Shown here: positions 16,733 through 25,648 of the stretch, in pieces
Numbering within the stretch: position 1 is the stretch's first letter
Layout: the number at the start of each line of letters is the position of its first letter
Assembly: GCA_937922945.1 (NCBI GenBank)
Contig: CAKZUP010000032.1
Span: 57,849-121,848 of the forward strand
Direction: 5' to 3'
Source: an uncultured Granulosicoccaceae bacterium
Lineage (GTDB): Bacteria; Pseudomonadota; Gammaproteobacteria; Granulosicoccales; Granulosicoccaceae
DNA: 64,000 bases
Position numbers and translations under genes: made by a program
The notes under the pieces: generated by a model
Database searches by the model: none
The model's input: the letters and a program-made list of their open reading frames with translations, nothing else
Told to the model about the DNA's origin: nothing

Positions 16733-18877
16733 TTAGCCTGCTTTATTATTATGGTGCTGCTGATTTTCGAGCAAGAATCCAGTCCACTGGTCTGCATGCT
16801 GTGGCGCTCCTACACCGTAACCTTGAGCGTAATCGATACCGAGGGCTTTAAGCATGCTCTCTGTTTCAGCGTCTTCAACAAATTCTGCCACTGTTAGCAT
16901 ACCCAACTCGTGACTCAGCTGATTAAAAGCTGAGACGATAGCCCGGCATGTTGCGTCTGTCAGCATGTTTTTTACAAAGCTACCATCGATTTTCAAATAG
17001 TCGACAGACATTTCTTTTAGATAACCAAAAGAGCTCAAGCCACTGCCGAAATCATCTAACGAAAACTGACAACCAATAGACTTCATGGCTTGTATAAAAT
17101 TTTGTGCGGTGCTGATATTCTTAATCGCCACCGTTTCAGTGACTTCGAATACCAACCAACTGGGTGATACCTTCGATGCATTTATGGCATCGCGGTATAT
17201 GACTGCGCTGTCTTTGTTGCTTAAAGTGTTACCGGATAAATTGATAGAGAAAGAAACATCCAGATTATCTTTTCGCATTAAAGAAAGCGTATTCAACGCT
17301 TCATACAATACCCATTTATCCAAGTGTTGCATAAGGTCATATTTTTCGGCCACGGGTATAAATTCACCGGCTGATTTTATTTTGCCGTCATCGTTCAATC
17401 TTAGCAGCACCTCAAAGTGCATATGATCAGTTTTGTATTGCAGTGATTTTATTGGTTGCAAGTAAAGCATAAGCCCATCATTGTCCATGGCGTTACGCAA
17501 TAAATTGACTTGCTTTAACTCAAGGCTTAGCGGATCTTGAAAAAACTCATCGTACTTATAGATTTGCGCCTGATTTCGGCCAGCATTTTTAGCCATATAA
17601 CAAGCTGTATCGGCCTGCGACATTAGCTCTGATATATCTGAACTTTCCCTTTCAATTGATACTAATCCGGCACTTGCGCCAATCGTATAGTTTCGTTGAT
17701 TCCAATCAAAAGGTGTAGAGCTAATGTGCTGTATTAACCTATTTATCTCAAGCAAAGCTTCGTTAATTGCCAGTGGGAGAATAACGCCAAACTCATCACC
17801 ACCTAGCCTTGCTACCAAGGCATCTTTGCCCAAAAGCTGGCTAAATGTCTGCGCTATATTTTTTAATAGCTGATCACCGGCATCATGTCCGCCACCGTCA
17901 TTAACCAGTTTGAATCGATCAAGATCAACAAAACACAAGGTTGCAGAAATAGTTTTATCTCGGGCTCGTTGCAATAATCCGGCAAGTGCAGATTCGAACG
18001 CGCGTCGGTTCACTAACCCGGTTAAGTCGTCATGTTCTGCAAGATAATTTAATCGCGATTGCAACTTGATTTCTTGGGTCACTTCGCGCCCACAGCCAAG
18101 GTAGCCTGTGAAGTTCCGATTTTTATCAAACGTGGGCTGCCCAATGACCTTAACGTGCCGGTCTGCGCCATGTTTCCGTCGCCATGTCAGGACAACATCA
18201 AACGGTCTGTGCTCCAGCAACGCATTCATGTGTTCCAGCGCTCCATCACTTTGAACTAAATTCGCCTGTACCGAGGATATTCTAGACATACCCACAAGCT
18301 CTTCATGATTGAACCCGGTTAACGAGCGTTGATGACCGGAGTGATAGACATAACAAAGATGCTCATCAAGCTCCCAAAACCAGTCCATGGCTAGATGTGC
18401 GAAAGAACGATAACGTTGATGGCTCTCTTCCAATGCCAGTTGACTAAGACGGCCATCAGTTATATCCATTGCAAGAAACAACCAATGTCCGGTTGTTGTT
18501 TTGCTCATATCGACTTGCATCCATCGACCATCGTGCAGGTGATGAATATGTTGAGCATTTTTCTGTTCGAAAATACTCAATGCCACTTCCAGCCATTCGT
18601 CGGCTGTAGCAGCAGGCCCCATATTTTGCACACCTTGCTGCTCGAAAAAAATGCGCATGTAATCGGCATACGACATACCTACATAAATATGGTCTCGGAG
18701 CGAGGGATATAAATCTGGAAAATCAGAAGAAAATGCTTGCAGGTTTTTGTCTTCATCGAAAATGCAATAGCCAGAGGTGCAATTAAGAAAAACCTCATCG
18801 TAGGCCGAACTGGACGCCAGCTCACCCACAAGCGAGACGTTACTTTGAATTCCATTATTTCTTAAGTGCAGAGTCAT
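16733..18877 (-). CDS. PAS-GGDEF-EAL cyclic-di-GMP signalling protein
   Basis: The order is two PAS-like sensor regions (about 25-145 and 155-270), a GGDEF diguanylate cyclase domain (LGGDEF around 358-363, preceded by FVDLDRFKLVND), then an EAL phosphodiesterase domain (about 455-705). GGDEF residues are intact. In the EAL domain the signature reads EVL (FEVLLRL) instead of EAL, but other catalytic segments (NLSG, ETVAI, LDDFGSG, LKIDGSF, AEFVED) are present, so hydrolysis of cyclic-di-GMP is plausible. No membrane helix is seen, so sensing is cytosolic. The protein is full length at 714 aa and stands alone. Confidence 0.93.
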   Translation of the reverse strand: MTLHLRNNGIQSNVSLVGELASSSAYDEVFLNCTSGYCIFDEDKNLQAFSSDFPDLYPSLRDHIYVGMSYADYMRIFFEQQGVQNMGPAATADEWLEVALSIFEQKNAQHIHHLHDGRWMQVDMSKTTTGHWLFLAMDITDGRLSQLALEESHQRYRSFAHLAMDWFWELDEHLCYVYHSGHQRSLTGFNHEELVGMSRISSVQANLVQSDGALEHMNALLEHRPFDVVLTWRRKHGADRHVKVIGQPTFDKNRNFTGYLGCGREVTQEIKLQSRLNYLAEHDDLTGLVNRRAFESALAGLLQRARDKTISATLCFVDLDRFKLVNDGGGHDAGDQLLKNIAQTFSQLLGKDALVARLGGDEFGVILPLAINEALLEINRLIQHISSTPFDWNQRNYTIGASAGLVSIERESSDISELMSQADTACYMAKNAGRNQAQIYKYDEFFQDPLSLELKQVNLLRNAMDNDGLMLYLQPIKSLQYKTDHMHFEVLLRLNDDGKIKSAGEFIPVAEKYDLMQHLDKWVLYEALNTLSLMRKDNLDVSFSINLSGNTLSNKDSAVIYRDAINASKVSPSWLVFEVTETVAIKNISTAQNFIQAMKSIGCQFSLDDFGSGLSSFGYLKEMSVDYLKIDGSFVKNMLTDATCRAIVSAFNQLSHELGMLTVAEFVEDAETESMLKALGIDYAQGYGVGAPQHADQWTGFLLENQQHHNNKAG

Positions 18878-19089
18878 GCCGCGGCATCTGATGTTTATAC
18901 AATGTGCGAGCGTTAATGCTCGTTTCAGTCTTTTTCCTTATGAAGGGTGTAGCGGCCAACGCAGACGAAAAAAACAGATCGACAAAGTGATGCATGTAGC
19001 ACTTTCGCAAGCGCTGAAAGACATAATCCGCAATGCGTGAATTGAGCTGGAACCAGTTCACACCCAGGCGATCGAACACACAGACAAAA

Positions 19090-20604
19090 CTAACTTGCCG
19101 CACAGCATGGCTGTCTCGGGCACGCACCTCGTCTGGGGCAGATAACACGCGCTTCTTTCTCGATTCCTCGGTGCAACCACGCAATATTCAGAATTCTGGC
19201 TACGCTTGCCAAGTCTCGCTTAATCGTTGGTGGAATGGGTGAGTTTCCACCCTGCTTTACGCAAACCCGCATTAATTCCATAGCAATCTCAGAGGCATCC
19301 TTGCCTTGGGCATGCAAGGCAGGATTAATATCAATCCCGGCGCATAACACCTCGGCGTTCCCGGCAACATCGGTTACGTTGACAGACTCACAGCAGTAAA
19401 TGCGTGTTTCGTTGCCATCGTTCATTATGGATATTTGAGCTGATGAACTGCTGACATCGCTCGATAACATTCTAAATACCGCCCAATGGTTACAAGGGTC
19501 GGCTACTTGTCGCATATTGCCCCATGGTAGAGGAATGCCATTGCCACGATAAACCGCGTTGAGTTTACCCGCTGCGTATGCATCAAAATAATGCCAGTGG
19601 GGATAGTTGGAAACGGCCGTCATTCTTCGCATCGCAACCGATCTGGACACGTCGATCTGTTCACCAACGGTAATTTCGTGTGCATGTTGTTCCAGTAAAC
19701 GTCGAAAAGGTACTTTCGGACACAACAACGCTCCGGCAAAAAAACTACACTCAAAATCTCGCCAGGCATGAATAATATCCTGCGCATCCAGTGCACTGGA
19801 TTGATTCAAATCAAGCGCCCCATCTCTGGCAGAGGATAAGCTTCGCCGGTCGGCAATCATCGGGCTTTTAATGCCATCGGCGTTATGCAGGACTTTATGG
19901 CCGATGTGCACGGCTAAATCGTACTTCAGTCTGGCGGGTTGTTTCTCCAACGCCCGATTAACCATGATCGTGTCTGGTGCACGAAAGTACGATCGAACAA
20001 ACGTGCCACCGCGTACACCTAAACGTTGCACCTCCTCATCTGGCAACGTGTCAAACTGTTCTATTGACAAGCCAAGTTGGCGGCAGATGATCAGTAACTC
20101 ATCCAGACTGATGGGCATTTGTTTCTTCCCGACTTCTTCCGCAGCTCGTTCAAGTTCTGGAAAATGATTCTGGTTGTTTTCCTGATGCGCACGAATTAAT
20201 AGCTGCGCAAATTGTCTTCCGGAAACACCCGTCTGGGACAGCATTTCAGGTATGGCAATACCGAGTATTTCCTTTGAAAATAGAAAACTTGGCTCTAGCG
20301 CGATGCCACGAATACCGCCACGCCGGCCTTTATCCGGTACAAGTTCATCGCCTTCAGGCGCATCGCTAATAAACCATTGAATGTCTTTTTCAAACACCTG
20401 GGCGATGACCGCGAGCATTTGCTCACTCGGGTATCGTTTGCCACGCTCTATCATCGACAGATAGGAAACCGATGGCGAGCCACTGACATCGATTTTCATA
20501 CACCGCGCCGACAAATCTTCCATCGTCAGATTGTTGCGCTTGCGCAGATTCCGTATTTTCGTTCCGAGAAAATGCGCGTTCCTAATCAGATTTGACTGCT
20601 TCAT
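19090..20604 (-). CDS. RamB/ScfR-like HTH regulator with degenerate ImmA/IrrE domain
   Basis: This is an XRE-type helix-turn-helix (residues about 13-78, with SYLSMIERGKRYPSEQML), followed by a DUF955/ImmA-IrrE-like region and a C-terminal Cys cluster (CPRRGACPRQPCC). This architecture is that of short-chain acyl regulators such as RamB, PrpR and ScfR, which control glyoxylate or methylcitrate cycle genes by sensing acyl-CoA. The protease motif HExxH is degraded to HIGHK (233-237), as expected for a sensor rather than a peptidase. It is divergent from isocitrate lyase with a 201-bp gap, strongly suggesting that it regulates that gene. Three 14-bp direct repeats lie directly upstream of its own start. 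Confidence 0.88.
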   Translation of the reverse strand: MKQSNLIRNAHFLGTKIRNLRKRNNLTMEDLSARCMKIDVSGSPSVSYLSMIERGKRYPSEQMLAVIAQVFEKDIQWFISDAPEGDELVPDKGRRGGIRGIALEPSFLFSKEILGIAIPEMLSQTGVSGRQFAQLLIRAHQENNQNHFPELERAAEEVGKKQMPISLDELLIICRQLGLSIEQFDTLPDEEVQRLGVRGGTFVRSYFRAPDTIMVNRALEKQPARLKYDLAVHIGHKVLHNADGIKSPMIADRRSLSSARDGALDLNQSSALDAQDIIHAWRDFECSFFAGALLCPKVPFRRLLEQHAHEITVGEQIDVSRSVAMRRMTAVSNYPHWHYFDAYAAGKLNAVYRGNGIPLPWGNMRQVADPCNHWAVFRMLSSDVSSSSAQISIMNDGNETRIYCCESVNVTDVAGNAEVLCAGIDINPALHAQGKDASEIAMELMRVCVKQGGNSPIPPTIKRDLASVARILNIAWLHRGIEKEARVICPRRGACPRQPCCAAS

Positions 20605-20606
20605 TT

Positions 20607-20648
20607 TGTAAAATTAACAATGTGAAATTTTAATTGTGCAATTTTAGT
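20607..20648. promoter_or_regulatory. Three tandem 14-bp repeats, candidate operator
   Basis: TGTAAAATTAACAA, TGTGAAATTTTAAT and TGTGCAATTTTAGT follow each other without gaps, beginning 3 bases upstream of the regulator start codon in the divergent region with aceA. Position fits autoregulation. Similar short tandem repeats occur in other gaps of this window, so the operator reading is not secure. Confidence 0.5.
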
Positions 20649-20805
20649 ATAGATGGTTTTAGAATGGCCGCCAACTGGTAAAACACGCTGTGAGTTTCAG
20701 CGCCCGATGCGCTAATCAGACAGCACGTGATCTCAGTGGCAACACACTAAACGTGAACTAACCCACATCTGATAATCAACGACATTTCCTTACGGCACTT
20801 AAAAT

Positions 20806-22407
20806 ATGATTCATTACAAAGAGTTAGTAAAGCAGCAACAAGAAATTATCGACGCCGGTGGCTCCAAATGGGGTGCGATCAATGCTGAACACGCGGCACG
20901 GATGAGCTTGCAGAACCGTTTTAAAACCGGCTTGGATATCGCGAAGTACAACGCTGCGATCATGCGTGAAGATATGGCGGCATATGACGCCGATTCAGAA
21001 AAATACACACAATCCCTTGGCGTGTGGCATGGCTTTATAGCTCAACAAAAAATGATTTCCATCAAGAAGCATTTTAATGGCGAGACCAAGCGCCGTTACC
21101 TGTATTTGTCTGGCTGGATGATCGCTGCCCTGCGTTCACAGTTTGGACCCTTGCCCGATCAATCCATTCATGAGAAGACCTCTGTACCCGATCTGATTGA
21201 AGAGCTGTATACGTTTCTTAAACAAGCCGATGCGCGTGAGTTGCGCCACTTGTTCACAGACCTTGATGACGCTCGGGCAGAAGGCAACGAAGTAAAAGAA
21301 AAGGCCGTCCTTGATAAAATAGATAACTTCCAGACACACGTGGTGCCTATTATTGCTGATATTGATGCAGGCTTTGGTAACGAAGAAGCCACTTATTTGT
21401 TAGCGAAGAAAATGATTGAAGCGGGAGCGTGCTGCCTGCAAATAGAAAATCAGGTTTCAGATGTAAAGCAATGCGGCCATCAAGACGGTAAGGTCACGGT
21501 TCCACACGAAGATTTCCAGGCCAAGATTAACGCGTTGCGTTACGCTTTCCTTGAAATGGGTGTTGAAGATGGCGTTATAGTTGCGCGTACCGACTCCCTT
21601 GGAGCAGGACTAACGCAAAAAATTCCGGTATCCAGCCAGCCTGGCGACTTAGCCGATCAATACATTTCATTTATTGATGGTGAAGAAATTACGTCAATTG
21701 ATGATATCGCGCCAGGAGATATTGCCATTCGCCAAGGTGATAGAACAATAAAAGCTGCCCGATTACCCAATGGCTTATTCCAATTCAAACCAGATACAGG
21801 AGCTGATCGTGTGGTTTTGGATTGTGTAACGGCTCTGCAGAATGGAGCTGACTTACTGTGGATTGAAACTGAAAAGCCACATGTTGGTCAGATTGCCAGT
21901 ATGGTTGATCGAATAAAATCGATCGTTCCTGACGCCAAGCTGGTATATAACAACAGCCCATCGTTTAACTGGACATTGAATTTCCGTCAACAAGTATTTG
22001 ATGCGTGGACGGATGACGGAAAAGATGTTACTGCGTACGATCGCGCAAACCTGATGGATGCCAGCTATGACGACTCAGACCTTTCGACGGAAGCGGATAA
22101 GCGCATACAGGCGTTTCAGCGTGATGCAGCAAAAGGTGCGGGTGTTTTTCATCACCTTATTACCCTGCCTACCTACCACACAGCGGCTCTGTCAACCGAC
22201 ACGCTATCCAAGGACTATTTCGGTGAACAAGGTATGCTGGCCTATGTTCGTGATGTTCAACGACAAGAGATTAGATCGGGTCTTGCGTGCGTCAAGCATC
22301 AGGACATGGCAGGTTCAAATATCGGTGATGATCACAAAGAATACTTTTCAGGCGGGCAAGCACTCAAAGCTTCTGGTGAAGACAACACCATGAACCAGTT
22401 CGGCTAA
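20806..22407 (+). CDS. aceA: Isocitrate lyase (long-form, about 530 aa)
   Basis: Isocitrate lyase cleaves isocitrate to glyoxylate and succinate, the first step of the glyoxylate shunt, needed for growth on acetate or other C2 units. The catalytic Cys loop reads KQCGHQDGKVTVP (from residue 221), the variant typical of the longer isocitrate lyases of Pseudomonas and Acinetobacter, and ADIDAGFGNEEATYLLAKK (184-202) carries metal-binding Asp residues. At 533 aa it has the extra domain of that subgroup. The gene is monocistronic, ends at a strong stem-loop and is divergent from the RamB-like regulator. Malate synthase is not in the window. Confidence 0.95.
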   Translation: MIHYKELVKQQQEIIDAGGSKWGAINAEHAARMSLQNRFKTGLDIAKYNAAIMREDMAAYDADSEKYTQSLGVWHGFIAQQKMISIKKHFNGETKRRYLYLSGWMIAALRSQFGPLPDQSIHEKTSVPDLIEELYTFLKQADARELRHLFTDLDDARAEGNEVKEKAVLDKIDNFQTHVVPIIADIDAGFGNEEATYLLAKKMIEAGACCLQIENQVSDVKQCGHQDGKVTVPHEDFQAKINALRYAFLEMGVEDGVIVARTDSLGAGLTQKIPVSSQPGDLADQYISFIDGEEITSIDDIAPGDIAIRQGDRTIKAARLPNGLFQFKPDTGADRVVLDCVTALQNGADLLWIETEKPHVGQIASMVDRIKSIVPDAKLVYNNSPSFNWTLNFRQQVFDAWTDDGKDVTAYDRANLMDASYDDSDLSTEADKRIQAFQRDAAKGAGVFHHLITLPTYHTAALSTDTLSKDYFGEQGMLAYVRDVQRQEIRSGLACVKHQDMAGSNIGDDHKEYFSGGQALKASGEDNTMNQFG

Positions 22408-22441
22408 CAAGCCAGCTTTGTATTAACACCACTACAGTGGG

Positions 22442-22475
22442 ACCCGTGGCGAGCATTCGTTCGCCACGGGTTGGT
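22442..22475 (+). terminator. Strong hairpin terminator after aceA
   Basis: ACCCGTGGCGA (22442-22452) and TCGCCACGGGT (22461-22471) form a perfect 11-bp stem with an 8-base loop, followed by TGGTTGTT. It lies 35 bases after the aceA stop and before the convergent pseudouridine synthase gene, so it may act in both directions. Confidence 0.75.
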
Positions 22476-22526
22476 TGTTACCAACCGACAATTAGTACAA
22501 GTTCAGACTGCAACAGCATTAGGTCA

Positions 22527-23354
22527 CTACAGCTCGAAAACCCGCTTTGCACTGGTAAACGGACAAACAAACGCCAACCTACTCGCAACCAGTTGAAGGT
22601 CCGTGCTGTGCTCTCTTTGTTTATCAAACAATCTATCACCAACAACTGGCAATGCTACCGCGCTGAGATGATGACGAATTTGATGTTTCCTACCAGTTTC
22701 AATTTTTACCAGTAACCGACTTATCTGCGTGTTCTCATCGTAGCTACTTTGCAAAATATCCGTGATGGCAACTTTGTCTTCTATGGTCGAGTCAATCCGA
22801 TACGGAAGCTCAAAACCACAACGCCCATGTACTTGCACCGTGTAATGTTTTTCTACCTCTCTAGCCGCGAATAAATCGGCTAATTTCTTTAACGCATTTT
22901 TCGTGTGAGCAACAACAATCAAACCAGACGCTGCCTTGTCCAGCCTGTGAACCAGATAGGCAGGCTTGGCGTGTATTTGCCGCACGGTTTCAGTAATGGT
23001 GCAGTGGTCGCTCCATTTACTTCCCTGGCTCAGCATACCTGCCGGTTTGTTCCAGATGCTGTAATTGAGCTGGTCGGATATCAGGCTGGGTGTCATTGGC
23101 GATTGTGCCAATACACTGGCATCGTAATTGAGAAAAAGCTGATCGCCCGGATCGACGCCGGCGTCGATATTACGAAAGCGTCGCAGCTTGTGCATACCGT
23201 GCCGCTTACGCCAGAGCGCACCTTTACTGGCTGCATCCGCTACTTCTTGCTCACTCAACTTGCTTAAGCTTGCGAGTTGTTCCTTCGCAGTTTGCCAAGC
23301 CGACACTGTCAGCTCTATCTGAATGGGCTCGTGCTGATTTTCACTTATAGTCAT
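22527..23354 (-). CDS. RluA-family RNA pseudouridine synthase
   Basis: This isomerises uridine to pseudouridine in rRNA or tRNA. The catalytic motif reads HRLDKAASG (136-144) with the active Asp; the usual Thr before Ser-Gly is Ala. The NYSIWNKPAGMLSQGS segment (97-112) is the conserved substrate-binding strand, and GRKHQIRHHLSAVALPVVGDRLF (about 227-249) is the diagnostic C-terminal motif. The N-terminal 80 residues may form an S4-like element. The target RNA is not predictable. The gene is a single unit, divergent from tmm. Confidence 0.9.
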   Translation of the reverse strand: MTISENQHEPIQIELTVSAWQTAKEQLASLSKLSEQEVADAASKGALWRKRHGMHKLRRFRNIDAGVDPGDQLFLNYDASVLAQSPMTPSLISDQLNYSIWNKPAGMLSQGSKWSDHCTITETVRQIHAKPAYLVHRLDKAASGLIVVAHTKNALKKLADLFAAREVEKHYTVQVHGRCGFELPYRIDSTIEDKVAITDILQSSYDENTQISRLLVKIETGRKHQIRHHLSAVALPVVGDRLFDKQREHSTDLQLVASRLAFVCPFTSAKRVFEL

Positions 23355-23500
23355 AACGACATGTTAGCCCCTTTTGCCACCGAAAAACAAACCAATTAGG
23401 TACCAACAATACCAAATACTACAAAGAATGCTTGCACCCATTCTTGACTGGTGTTTATGATCTTACGTTAACCATCAACATGCTTTGAAAGGAGAACGCC

Positions 23501-24847
23501 GTGGGTAATAAAAAGAGAGTTGCAGTGATCGGTGCCGGACCGTGCGGCTTGGCTCAGCTTCGAGCTTTTCAATCAGCTGCGGAAAACGGCGTTGATATAC
23601 CCGAGGTCGTGTGTTTTGAAAAGCAGGAAAATTGGGGTGGCCTTTGGTTATATAACTGGCGTACCGGGCTTGATGAATTCGGGGAACCAGTGCATGCGAG
23701 TATGTATCGCTACTTATGGTCGAATGGTCCGAAAGAAGGATTGGAATTTGCCGACTACAGCTTTGAAGAACACTTTGGTAAACAAATCGCGTCTTATCCC
23801 CCGCGCGCTGTGTTATGGGATTATATAAAAGGACGAGTTGAGAAAGCCAACGTCAGAGATTGGATTCGTTTTCGAACACCGGTTCGCAACGTCAATTATG
23901 ATGATACATCAGGCAAATTCAATCTCACATCGCATGACCTGATTAATGACAAAGTAACCACCGAACAATTCGATCATGTGGTGGTAGCCAATGGCCACTT
24001 CTCAACTCCCAACGTACCGCAATTCGAAGGGTTCGAGAATTTCAACGGCCGCGTTCTGCATGCGCACGATTTTCGCGATGCGGTTGAATTCAAGGACAAG
24101 AACGTACTCATTATAGGAACGAGCTATTCGGCTGAAGATATCGGTTCACAATGCTGGAAATATGGCTGTAAATCGATCACAGTGAGTCATAGAACAGCGC
24201 CAATGGGTTACAACTGGCCAGACAACTGGAAAGAAGTGCCACTACTCACCAGCGTTTCGGGCAACACGGCGAACTTTAAAGATGGCAGCACCACTGAAAT
24301 AGACGCTATTATTCTGTGCACTGGCTACCAGCACCATTTCCCGTTTATGGAGGAAGCGTTAACTTTGCGCACCGCCAATCGACTGGCTACTGCGGACTTA
24401 TACAAAGGCGTCACATGGGTACACAATCCAAAGCTATTTTATCTTGGCATGCAAGACCAGTGGTATACGTTTAATATGTTCGATGCTCAAGCCTGGTATG
24501 TACGCGACACTATTCTGGGGAAAATTCCCACGCCAGATAAGCAAACCATGCTAAACGATGTAACGCAACGAGTTGCCAACGAAGACGCCATTGAAGATGA
24601 TTATGGTTGCATTCGATATCAGGGTGATTATGTAAAAGAGCTTATCGCCGAAACCGACTACCCTAGCTTTAATGTGGATGCAGCTAATGAAGCTTTTTTT
24701 CAATGGAAGAAACATAAAAAAGAAAACATCATGGGATTCAGAGACAACAGTTATACATCAGCCATTACCGGAACCGTAGCACCGGTGCATCACACAAAGT
24801 GGGTAGATGCACTGGATGATTCATTCGATACCTATATGAAAAACTAA
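23501..24847 (+). CDS. tmm: Trimethylamine monooxygenase (Tmm)
   Basis: This flavin-containing monooxygenase oxidises trimethylamine to TMAO with NADPH and oxygen in the cytosol. The FAD motif GAGPCG is at 11-16, the FMO identifying segment [13 protein letters not shown] at 181-193 and the NADPH motif [10 protein letters not shown] at 206-215. Long stretches match the Tmm subgroup of marine bacteria and Methylocella as I remember it ([46 protein letters not shown]), which separates it from Baeyer-Villiger enzymes. At 448 aa it has the normal length. The start is GTG with AGGAG 6 bases upstream. A GNAT gene follows after 8 bases; tdm lies 4 kb away on the other strand. Confidence 0.95.
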   Translation: MGNKKRVAVIGAGPCGLAQLRAFQSAAENGVDIPEVVCFEKQENWGGLWLYNWRTGLDEFGEPVHASMYRYLWSNGPKEGLEFADYSFEEHFGKQIASYPPRAVLWDYIKGRVEKANVRDWIRFRTPVRNVNYDDTSGKFNLTSHDLINDKVTTEQFDHVVVANGHFSTPNVPQFEGFENFNGRVLHAHDFRDAVEFKDKNVLIIGTSYSAEDIGSQCWKYGCKSITVSHRTAPMGYNWPDNWKEVPLLTSVSGNTANFKDGSTTEIDAIILCTGYQHHFPFMEEALTLRTANRLATADLYKGVTWVHNPKLFYLGMQDQWYTFNMFDAQAWYVRDTILGKIPTPDKQTMLNDVTQRVANEDAIEDDYGCIRYQGDYVKELIAETDYPSFNVDAANEAFFQWKKHKKENIMGFRDNSYTSAITGTVAPVHHTKWVDALDDSFDTYMKN

Positions 24848-24855
24848 CCATACCA

Positions 24856-25293
24856 ATGAAAGCACTAACGACCAAAGCGGCCACCCCTAGCGATGCGGAA
24901 TGGGTTTGGCATTTATACAAGTCTGAACTACAGGAGGCCGTTGACAAGCAATGGGGCTGGAACGAATCTTTTCAAAAATCTTCGTTTGAGAAAAACCTGC
25001 CAATCGATAAATTTAATATTGTCAGTCAAGGGGGTGAACCCGTTGCTGCGCTCATAGCCGAACAAGATGAAACACACCTTGAGCTAAAAATGTTACTGGT
25101 GGTTCCAACGCATCAAATGCAAGGTATTGGTCGCTGGTGCGTTGAGCAATTGCAAAACGACGCTATTGAAATGAACTTGCCGATAAAACTAAGCGTTATT
25201 AACGCCAATCATGTACACGAGTTTTACGAGAAAACAGGGTTTGGCGTGAATAAGAAGGAAGCCGATAAAACCGAATATATCTGGACGCAATAA
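24856..25293 (+). CDS. GNAT family N-acetyltransferase downstream of tmm
   Basis: This is a 145-aa single-domain acetyltransferase. The acetyl-CoA loop is in MLLVVPTHQMQGIGRWCVEQL (about 75-95, QxxGxG form QMQGIG), and the C-terminal strand reads NHVHEFYEKTGFGV. It starts 8 bases after the tmm stop, so both are on one transcript. An acceptor related to amine metabolism is possible but unsupported. It is convergent with the small membrane protein of the amt operon, with a bidirectional hairpin between. Confidence 0.85.
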   Translation: MKALTTKAATPSDAEWVWHLYKSELQEAVDKQWGWNESFQKSSFEKNLPIDKFNIVSQGGEPVAALIAEQDETHLELKMLLVVPTHQMQGIGRWCVEQLQNDAIEMNLPIKLSVINANHVHEFYEKTGFGVNKKEADKTEYIWTQ

Positions 25294-25356
25294 TTTTTCG
25301 CGGTTAACTATCCAGTGCTAACTCTGATCGTAAATTAAGGAAGGTTTATCGAAAGA

Positions 25357-25384
25357 AAAAACGCCGGCAACATGCCGGCGTTTC
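25357..25384 (-). terminator. Bidirectional hairpin between GNAT and amt operon ends
   Basis: AAACGCCGGCA, loop ACA and TGCCGGCGTTT form an 11-bp GC-rich stem. On the minus strand it is followed by TTTCTTTC, giving a good terminator for the amt operon; on the plus strand the trailing T-run is shorter. The position between two convergent gene ends fits. Confidence 0.85.
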
Positions 25385-25441
25385 GGTTCTAACATGCGAT
25401 TCCAGCTATTAAACGCTTAACGCTGGAAACAACACGCATTG

Positions 25442-25624
25442 CTATACATCTTGATGTTTCTTCTCAGCCGCCCTGTACGCCCTGCCCTCATGCAGCGCAC
25501 CGCCAATAAGCGCGATAACACACAGTGCAATAGAGGCGTAGAGCCAAATGGCTTCCGTACCCACGGCGTTGTAGTAAGTATCAACAACCCCATCCCAGGT
25601 ACCTGTATCGAATGGTGCTCCCAT
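25442..25624 (-). CDS. Small membrane protein downstream of amt
   Basis: This 60-aa protein has one hydrophobic segment of about 20 residues (AIWLYASIALCVIALIGGAL, near 24-43), a short acidic/aromatic N-terminus and a basic tail (EGRAYRAAEKKH), so it should be a single-pass inner-membrane protein. It has a clear AGGAG ribosome-binding site and starts 24 bases after the amt stop, before the terminator, which supports a real gene. I know no named family. Proximity suggests an accessory or assembly partner of the ammonium transporter; this is inference. Confidence 0.75.
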   Translation of the reverse strand: MGAPFDTGTWDGVVDTYYNAVGTEAIWLYASIALCVIALIGGALHEGRAYRAAEKKHQDV

Positions 25625-25648
25625 TATATTATCTCCTATGTGCAGCGC

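Noticed and set aside
18855-19184. 109-aa minus-strand ORF between the regulator and the GGDEF-EAL gene
   Set aside because: It overlaps both neighbouring genes in another frame, has no ribosome-binding site and looks like a shadow.
23501-24847. Baeyer-Villiger monooxygenase or yeast-type FMO assignment for the flavoprotein
   Set aside because: The FxGxxxHxxx(Y/F) region and long identical stretches recall the Tmm branch much more closely than the other subgroups.
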